NCBI GenBank assembly: GCA_049487715.1
Contig: CP150548.1
Span: 186,001 to 250,000, forward strand
Direction of reading: 5' to 3'
Source of the DNA: Pycnococcus provasolii
Lineage: Eukaryota; Chlorophyta; Pseudoscourfieldiophyceae; Pseudoscourfieldiales
Length of the DNA: 64,000 bases
Every line of letters begins with the position of its first letter. The first letter of the stretch is position 1. Below are positions 58,143 to 64,000 of the stretch, one piece after another. The notes under the pieces were generated by a model. It was not told the DNA's origin. It saw only the letters and a list, made by a program, of their open reading frames with translations, and did no database searches. The position numbers and the translations under genes are program-made.

Positions 58143-60982
58143 TCATCCTGATGTTAGAGCGGCGAGCTTCGCCTCAATTGCTTGCATGTACAGTGCGTCA
58201 GCCTCGTCCACATCGGCACCTCTTCCACCATCGTACAGACTCTGCTCCAGAGCACTCGATTCACCACCTGCCTGTTCCTTCCTCCTTGCCATGCTCTCGA
58301 GCCTTCGAGCCTTTTCTAGCAACTCACCGCCGGAACCTTCCTCCACGAGTCTACTGGCTGTGCGATTCGACGACGTAGAAGAAGGGTCAAGTTTCGGCAG
58401 GGATGACGGTGCACCGCGTGGGCTCGATCTCACAGGTGGTGCGGACGCTTGTCTCACCCTCGAGCTCGTCACCGGGGGAACCGCTGGCAGCCTCACCACA
58501 AGCCGATGGTCCGCCGGCTCAGGCGCAATGCGCCGGGGTGGTACGTGTGGCTGTCCCCAACCACCACCGGTGGGGCGCAGGCGATTCGCCTCCTCCAACC
58601 TCCTCTCTCGCTCGCGCTTCACCCGGCCGCGCTCGGCCGCATCCGCACGATCCTTGAAGAGATCCCGCAGCATATGACGTTGCTGGGCCGCATTCGCCGC
58701 GATATCTCGCGGCGCTTCGTAAGGATCATCCGTATTCGCACCGAACACGCCCGTGCGTGGGAGCCGAGGCACATCCCGCCGCGCCTTCACCTCCTCCACC
58801 TTGGTCTGGTCAACAGACGGCTTGAAGAGCTCGGTGACAGCCTTCGAGTACTGCCTCTGCCGTTGCCGCCGCTCCTCCTTCTCATGAAGTGCCTTTTCGG
58901 CAGCTTCGCGCCGCTGCCTCTCCTGCTCCACCACCTTTTCTCGCACCGACTTGTCCGGCTGTTTCTTGCGGCTGAACCTCCGCGGCGGCGTCACGCGCGT
59001 TGGAATGGACGACGGTATCACAGCAGAAGACTTTGACGAGGCACCCAATGCAGGTCCCCCAAATGCGGAATCTTTCTTCTTCCCACGAGCCCCAGCGCTT
59101 TGCCGTCTTCGCGATTTCATCGCAATCTCAGCCTCGTGCTTCCGTGCAATTGCCTGCTGCTTGGCAATCTGAAGGCGACGCTCTTCGAGAGCTCGCAGCT
59201 CATTCTGAGCTGCCTGCACTCGCCTGAGTTGCTCCGTTTGCTGGGGTGATCGCTGATGGGAGGGCGCAAGACTCTGCAGTTGCGTGCGCCGGCGAAGCGG
59301 GGAAACATCGTCGTCGTGTTGACCCGATGCACGGAGAATGGCACGCTGATTGGCGTCCGCGGCAACGATTGGCCAGAACGTCTCCGCGGAAACCATCGCG
59401 CCATCGTCGCCATCGTCGTAGTCCTCGTCGTCCTCATTTCTGCCGAGGCGCACCATGGGAGGCCGAGATTCCTCTGACAGCTCTTTCTGCAGCTCCATCA
59501 TCTCTTGATCGTCCTCCGCCTCGTAGTAGTCATCCTCCTCCTCCTCGTCCTCCTCCTCCTCCTCGTCCTCCTCCTCCTCCTCCATTTCTTTCCACGTCAT
59601 CCTACCACGCGGTTTTGCTCGTGGTGTGTGTCCACCGTGATGCACGCGTCTACGCGCCGCTTGGGCACCCTCCTCATTCGCGTCGAAGTCCATGAAGCGC
59701 GGACTCTTGCTAACCGCAGCGCCAACAAGCGCTTCCGTTGGCGTGTCGACGATGCCTACCGAGCGTCGAGGCTTCTTTGGTGGCGTTGCACCACGGCGGC
59801 GCAGTGTTGCGCGTGCGGCAACCTCCGCTGCCGCCGCCGTCTCAGCAACCACCACACTGCGTCGCATTTGTACTTCCAATCCGGCGATCTCATCCACCAC
59901 GGATACCAGGCAAGTTTGAACTGCTTCCTCAGCTTCGTGCTCGTCGTATCCGTCGGCCGTTGGCAGCGGCGGCGCACTGGCACGTGCCTGCGAAATCATG
60001 TACATGATTTCAGCCACGACACCCACGAGGCACTGGCTTGACGCCAGACTAGCTTCCAGCTCGCATGACGCGGCGGCGGCATCATCCGCATCGATCGGCA
60101 AGGCTGATACGGCAGGGCCCTTTGCATCACTTCCGTCAGTCAGCGCGAGCTGCATCGTCGCCAGTTCGGGCACCTGCGCCGGCGGCTCTATCGTAGGCAC
60201 GACTTCGCCTTGTTCGATTTGGTGCTTGGCGGTTGCCTCGGCTGCCGCTTGAACGGATCCTCCGAGGTGCCGAATCATCTCAGCTAGACTGATTGTACCG
60301 CTTCCATCGTCGTCAAGAGTGTTGAAAGCCGCCTCGAAGGCATCGCGCGTCGGGCCTTCCTGCACAACCACGCGTGGCATACCAAGTATCTCTGCGAGAC
60401 TGTCGTCTCGTCGCAGCGCTAAGATGAACTGCCTACGACTCACCTCGCCCGTTCCGTAGTTGTCGAGCTGCTGGAACACTTCTCCAAGTTTTGCATTGTA
60501 GGTGGCCACATTCTCCTCAACGAGCGGCGCGGTGTCGACAGGTACGATGTCGCGCGACTGCACTTGGTGCAGTGACGCGTCAACGGCAACAACGGTCGCG
60601 TCTTGCTGCTCCTTCTCGTGCTCCTCTTCGTCGTCTTCAAAGTCTTCAAAGTCGTCGTCGCCGTAGTCAGGACTTGGGCTTGCGTTCGGTCGCCGAGATT
60701 GCTGGTCGTTTTCATCGGGCTCTAGCAACTCGGCTGATGGCTCAGGCTCAGGCTCAGGTTCGGCAGCTGGTTCAGCAGCTGGTTCAGGCTCAGCAGCTGG
60801 CTCAGCAGCTGGCTCAGGCTCAGCAGCTGGTTCAGCAGCTGGCAATGGCTCAGGCTCAGCAGCTGGCTCAGGCTCAGCAGCTGGTTCGGCAGCTGGCTCA
60901 GGCTCAGCAGCTGGCTCAGCAGCTGGCAATTCAGGCTCAGCAGCTGGTTCAGCAGCTGGCAATGGGCTCAGGCTCAGCAGCT

Positions 60983-61013
<31 letters not shown>

Positions 61014-61260
61014 ATTCGGCCGCTGGCTGAGCCTCGTCATCAGCTTCTGCGGTCGACTCTTCTGGCCCCAAGTCTTCCATGTCTTCGTTTTCTGCGACCG
61101 CGTTGACGAGCAGCGTGACGACGGCGTCCACGACGAGTGCGTCTGCGCTCTCGCTCGAAGCGGCCTGCTCCTGCTCCTGCCTTTCGTCGTCGTCTGTCGC
61201 AGCCAGCGCCACGGAGGCCGCGGCCGCGGCCGGTTCGTCGTCCGCTTCCGCCGACGCCAT
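58143..61260 (-). CDS. Large EF-hand coiled-coil protein with PAAEPE repeats, one frame change
   Basis: The start is ATG at 61260 (MASAEADDEPAAAAASVALA). An N-terminal acidic Pro/Ala/Glu repeat region (PEPAAEPAAEPEP) is interrupted by a one-base insertion at 60964-60966. Downstream residues include two EF-hand-like motifs (VFQQLDNYGTGEVSRRQFIL and FNTLDDDGSGTISLAEMIRH; the second is canonical), an Ala-rich helical region, a Glu-rich stretch (WKEMEEEEEDEEEEEDEEEE) and long basic/acidic coiled coil (EKVVEQERQRREAAEKALHE). The C-terminus is helical (DEADALYMQAIEAKLAALTS). Total about 1,040 residues once the frame is restored. Composition recalls flagellar or basal-body linker proteins; no specific family is recognised. 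Calcium binding is supported by the second EF-hand loop (DDDGSGTISLAE). Confidence 0.75.
60735..61015 (-). repeat. Minisatellite encoding PAAEPE/PEPEPE repeats
   Basis: Units of the type CAGCAGCTGGCTCAGGCT repeat through this tract on the plus strand, with longer blocks containing GGCAATGGCTCAGG at about 60840 and GGCAATGGGCTCAG at about 60958. The one-G difference causes the frame change of the host gene. Confidence 0.85.
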
Positions 61261-62006
61261 CAGTGATGGCACCCGCTCCACTCCTAAATTCGCCTTTGAA
61301 CGGAACCTTTCGAGCTGGCAAAGGTGAAGGCGAAGTGAGGTGGTCGAGTCGTCGGCCTACCCTCGGCCTCGCACCCACCCAACCTCAGGGAGCGATGAGC
61401 CTGATGCCTGACACGACACGACTGACGACACGCGATTAGCTCACTGGTAGACCGATCAGCGACGTCAGGCATCAGGGACGCAGGGCATCATGAGCACCTT
61501 ATCAGGAGGGATGAGGCCGACCGGTCCCTCCCATTTTGGCCAGACAGCCATCTAGAGTATTTTGGCCATTTACCAGTTACCACACGCACGCATTCACGCA
61601 CGCATTCACGCAACAGGGCTGGCGGGTGGTCGGCGGGACTGGTCGGCAGGGCGTGTACTTCTATAAAAAAAGCAGCGCGCATATTGGCGGGAATACTGTA
61701 GGTACAACGTTGGCTGAGGAGTCCAAGGAGGAGCGTGATGTCACTCACTCCCGTGTAAAGGTTTTACTTGAAGAGCAGGGCTCATCATGCAGGAATCGTC
61801 CCACCTTATTAGACTAAGGTTAGCATGGACTTACGATAGTAGTGGTATTTTACAGGGCATGCAAGGACCTTCCTTCCTCTCCCGACACCCGACGGACGGT
61901 TTCCGGTTTTCGACGTCCCCCGCGGAGGACTGGTTTGAACTTGCTTCACCCGCTGGCCAACTTCGGCCGAAGAAAAGAAAGCTTGAGGCCGTAGTTGGTA
62001 GCATTC
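61261..62006. other. Divergent spacer between EF-hand and Ala/Pro-rich genes
   Basis: About 750 bases, no gene. A short direct repeat (CACGCACGCATTCACGCACG) lies near 61582-61606. Composition is moderate GC. Confidence 0.55.
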
Positions 62007-62587
62007 ATGGCGCACAGCTCTCAGCTGCGCCTGGGCGCGCCTACGCCTGCGCCTGCGCCTCCCGTCCTGCCGAGCACGTCGCTCGTCAGCGCGACGGCGG
62101 CGCTCGACGCGTACCTCGCACAACACGTGCCCAGCGCCGTCGGACCGTGGCCGAGACAGGCGGTCGCTGAACCGCGCGTCGCGACAGTCAACACAGCCCC
62201 GCTGAAAAAGGCGCAGGCGGCGAGGGCGCAGGCGGCAAGAATGAAGCTGCGGGCGCTAGACGCAAGGGACATGGCGCCCGACCCTGAGACGAGCGTGAGC
62301 TCGCCTGCGGCTGTTGCTGCTGCCGCCGCCGCTGCCGCCGCTGCAGTAGAGGCTGTGACCCAGCAGGGCACAGACATCTCCGCGTCAGAGGCGGCAGCGC
62401 AAGTGGCAGCCGCCGTTGCTGCCGTCGCAAATGACGGGAGTTGGCAGCCGCCACCGACAGCCGCGACGAACGCGCGACCTTGGATGCGGCGCTGGCGTGC
62501 CCCTGAGTACACTGCACCACCCACGCCATCGGAAGATGCCGCGCCTTCACCGCCACCCCACTCGCAACCTCCTCCACCACCGAAGCA

Positions 62588-62621
<34 letters not shown>

Positions 62622-63383
62622 AGCGCCGGGCCTCGTGGCGCACACTTGCACGAAGGCTGGGAATACCGGCTGGCGATGCGCTTGCGCGACCTGAACGTCG
62701 ACGACTTCGGCCCGCCACAGCAGGCGAGCACGATGGCCACGCGTCGACGGCGGCGTGTGCGCGCACGGCAGCGCGAGCGCGAGGCGGCAACACTGCTCGA
62801 GCGAGATGGGCGCGCAGCGAGCGGGTGGATGACGGACGTGTCGGATACCGAGGCGGAAACGCAACGCACGAGGAAAGGTGGCCGAAGTTCTCGTCGCAGT
62901 CGCGACGCCGACGGCAAGGAGGTGCATTCTGCCAAGCCTTCGACGGCGGCAACTCGCGCGCGTGATGCCGCCGCTCGCATCGACGAGCTCTTGGCGGCGG
63001 CACCCCGCCTCACCGCTGCGATGTACGAGGCTCCTCGGTGGGCTTTGGCTGGCGCCGCTGAGTTGGCGAGCGCACCTCCGTACGCCGACGCCGACGATGG
63101 CGCTCACATCATGCTGCCCGTCGCACCACGCCCTCCGCTTGCTCCCGTATCTTCGTCGTGGCTCGCCGCGAGACAACAGGCGCGCAATTCACCGCCAGTG
63201 TCAACGAAGACGGCCAACGCCAACGCCAGACTCACCGACAATTCTTCGTCTGTGGACATTGTTGGCGCGGCGGCGATGCGGTGTCGTTATCCCGAGCTGA
63301 TGGCGAGCAGCCTGAGCTCTTGGGACTCTTCTAAGTCTGCGACGACGACACCGGCACCGACGGGAACGCCCACGCACATGTAA
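62007..63383 (+). CDS. Ala/Pro-rich hypothetical protein
   Basis: 458 residues from ATG at 62007. An Ala-rich helical region (about 55-145, KKAQAARAQAARMKLRALDA and a poly-Ala run) is followed by a Pro-rich linker (HSQPPPPPKQPPPPPPP). A compact segment comes next, with likely folded character (GWEYRLAMRLRDLNVDDFGP, then RRRRRVRARQREREAATLLE). Further on come Ser/Arg-rich sequence and Ala-rich helices (ATRARDAAARIDELLAAAPR, then MYEAPRWALAGAAELASAP). No domain is recognised. The frame is strongly biased for GC third positions, supporting coding status. Probable leucine/arginine interaction surfaces suggest a structural or adaptor role, but this is only composition-based. Confidence 0.65.
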
Positions 63384-63858
63384 CTAGACTAGTATCAACA
63401 AAGAGCCGATATTCCTTCCGTGTATTCTGTTTACTGTATGTGACGGAGCTACAACCGTGAATTTAGTCTGCACCAGTTTTTGCACCAGTTTTTGCTCAGG
63501 TAGTAAACCCTCCGTAGGAGTGGGGACCCATCCCTGGTCTTGCACCAGTCCCATACAACCTTTTCAGTGCTAATTCCTTACTCCCAGGATGATGAGGGGC
63601 AGCAAGCCGCGCATCCGCATCAAAAGCCAAAAGCATCCAGTGGAATCAAGCCGCCTGCCTGCCTGCCTCTGAGACCATCTGAGGCTCGCCCATCGGACCG
63701 CCTGCCCTGCCCTGCCGGATGAGGGAGGCTCTCGGAAGGGCCGGCAACGAGTGGGAGTCCGCGCGCGCGCCCCCCGGCCCCCAGTGTCCAGGGATACTGC
63801 CTGTGCCCCCTCACGATCGCCCGCACCTCTTTTATTATCTGTTAGTTCTAAGGCAACC
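63384..63858. other. Upstream region of the KDO-8-phosphate synthase gene
   Basis: About 475 bases with a TTTGCACCAG direct repeat near 63476-63493 and CCTG repeats near 63655-63715. A candidate acceptor (TTCTAAG) lies just upstream of the ATG. No other gene is seen. Confidence 0.5.
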
Positions 63859-64000
63859 ATGGCCGACATGACCAAGTCCACGCTGATGCAAGAGCTCGAG
63901 GCGGCCGAGCCGTTCTACCTGTTCGCCGGCCCGAACGTGTGCCAGTCCGAGGAGTTCGTCATGAAGATGGCGCGCCAGTGCAAGGCGGTGGTCGAGAAGG
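63859..64000 (+). CDS. kdsA: KDO-8-phosphate synthase, N-terminal fragment (continues past the window)
   Basis: The 47 residues visible are MADMTKSTLMQELEAAEPFY followed by LFAGPNVCQSEEFVMKMARQ and CKAVVEK. FYLFAGPNV-x-x-SEE-x-x-MKMA matches the start of 2-dehydro-3-deoxyphosphooctonate aldolase (plant KDSA has FFLLAGPNVIESEE). The enzyme condenses phosphoenolpyruvate with arabinose-5-phosphate to make KDO-8-phosphate, the precursor of KDO in plant pectin and prasinophyte scales. Nearly every codon ends in G or C, more extreme than neighbouring genes. The protein has no leader peptide, so a cytosolic enzyme is expected. The rest lies beyond the end of the window. Confidence 0.8.
   Translation, partial: MADMTKSTLMQELEAAEPFYLFAGPNVCQSEEFVMKMARQCKAVVEK

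Overview
This window is nuclear DNA of a photosynthetic eukaryote, most likely a unicellular green alga of the prasinophyte grade. The lineage is an inference, with nothing in the window that fixes it. Supporting signs are the compact gene spacing, few short introns, a plastid-type threonyl-tRNA synthetase with a transit-like leader, a protein with a twin-arginine thylakoid-lumen leader, a plant-type C-terminal-motor kinesin, SPEN/SPOC, SNX2-like and WDTC1-like regulators, and a KDO-8-phosphate synthase start. KDO is a known component of prasinophyte scales and plant pectin. There are no bacterial operons, tRNA or rRNA genes, CRISPR arrays or recognisable transposons.

Layout. 1-2.4 kb: 3' part of an extracellular leucine-rich-repeat gene in which each repeat is its own phase-0 exon. 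3.1-9.3 kb: a small acidic ORF, the C-terminal half only of RNA polymerase III subunit RPC1, a coiled-coil protein and an Asp/Asn beta-hydroxylase-like protein. 9.5-17.6 kb: plastid-type ThrRS, an EamA transporter, a BAHD-type acyltransferase and a PPR protein. 17.8-23 kb: a glycine-rich RRM protein, a U-box protein, a Tat-targeted lumen protein and a bZIP factor, with intergenic clusters of TTAGGG/CCCTAAA. 23.7-29.2 kb: kinesin-14 and a small conserved-looking protein. 29.8-40.6 kb: WDTC1-like WD40/TPR protein, twin-CX9C protein, Rossmann protein, SPEN/SPOC protein, CobW-like GTPase with a membrane tail and a thioredoxin-like protein. 40.7-49.2 kb: a poly(G) tract, an SNX2-like PX protein, an EF-hand/TIR-like/TPR protein and a secreted acid/base-block protein. 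49.6-64 kb: a GT61 glycosyltransferase with a cysteine-rich tail, an uncharacterised membrane-like protein, a WD40 protein, a GH3 glycosidase, a large EF-hand coiled-coil protein, an unknown Ala/Pro-rich protein and the start of KDO-8-phosphate synthase.

The genes are mostly unrelated housekeeping and regulatory functions. A loose cell-surface theme (LRR protein, GT61, GH3, KDO synthase, secreted low-complexity protein) fits an alga with a wall, theca or scales. The most unusual gene is the EF-hand/TIR-like/TPR protein at 44.2-46.6 kb. It has the layout of a receptor without an NTPase module: calcium-binding N-terminus, a TIR-like domain with a WCxxE motif, and eight near-identical 42-residue TPR units.

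Three genome-wide style signals stand out. Nine of twelve inferred splice donors read GTACGT. Telomere-like hexamer clusters sit upstream of gene starts rather than at a chromosome end. An 8-mer, TACTGTAC, recurs in non-coding DNA. Four otherwise intact genes each carry one +1 frame change, probably single-base assembly errors; one can be shown against a sister repeat. Start codons were set at the first sensible ATG, and domain calls are from reading the translations, without database searches.
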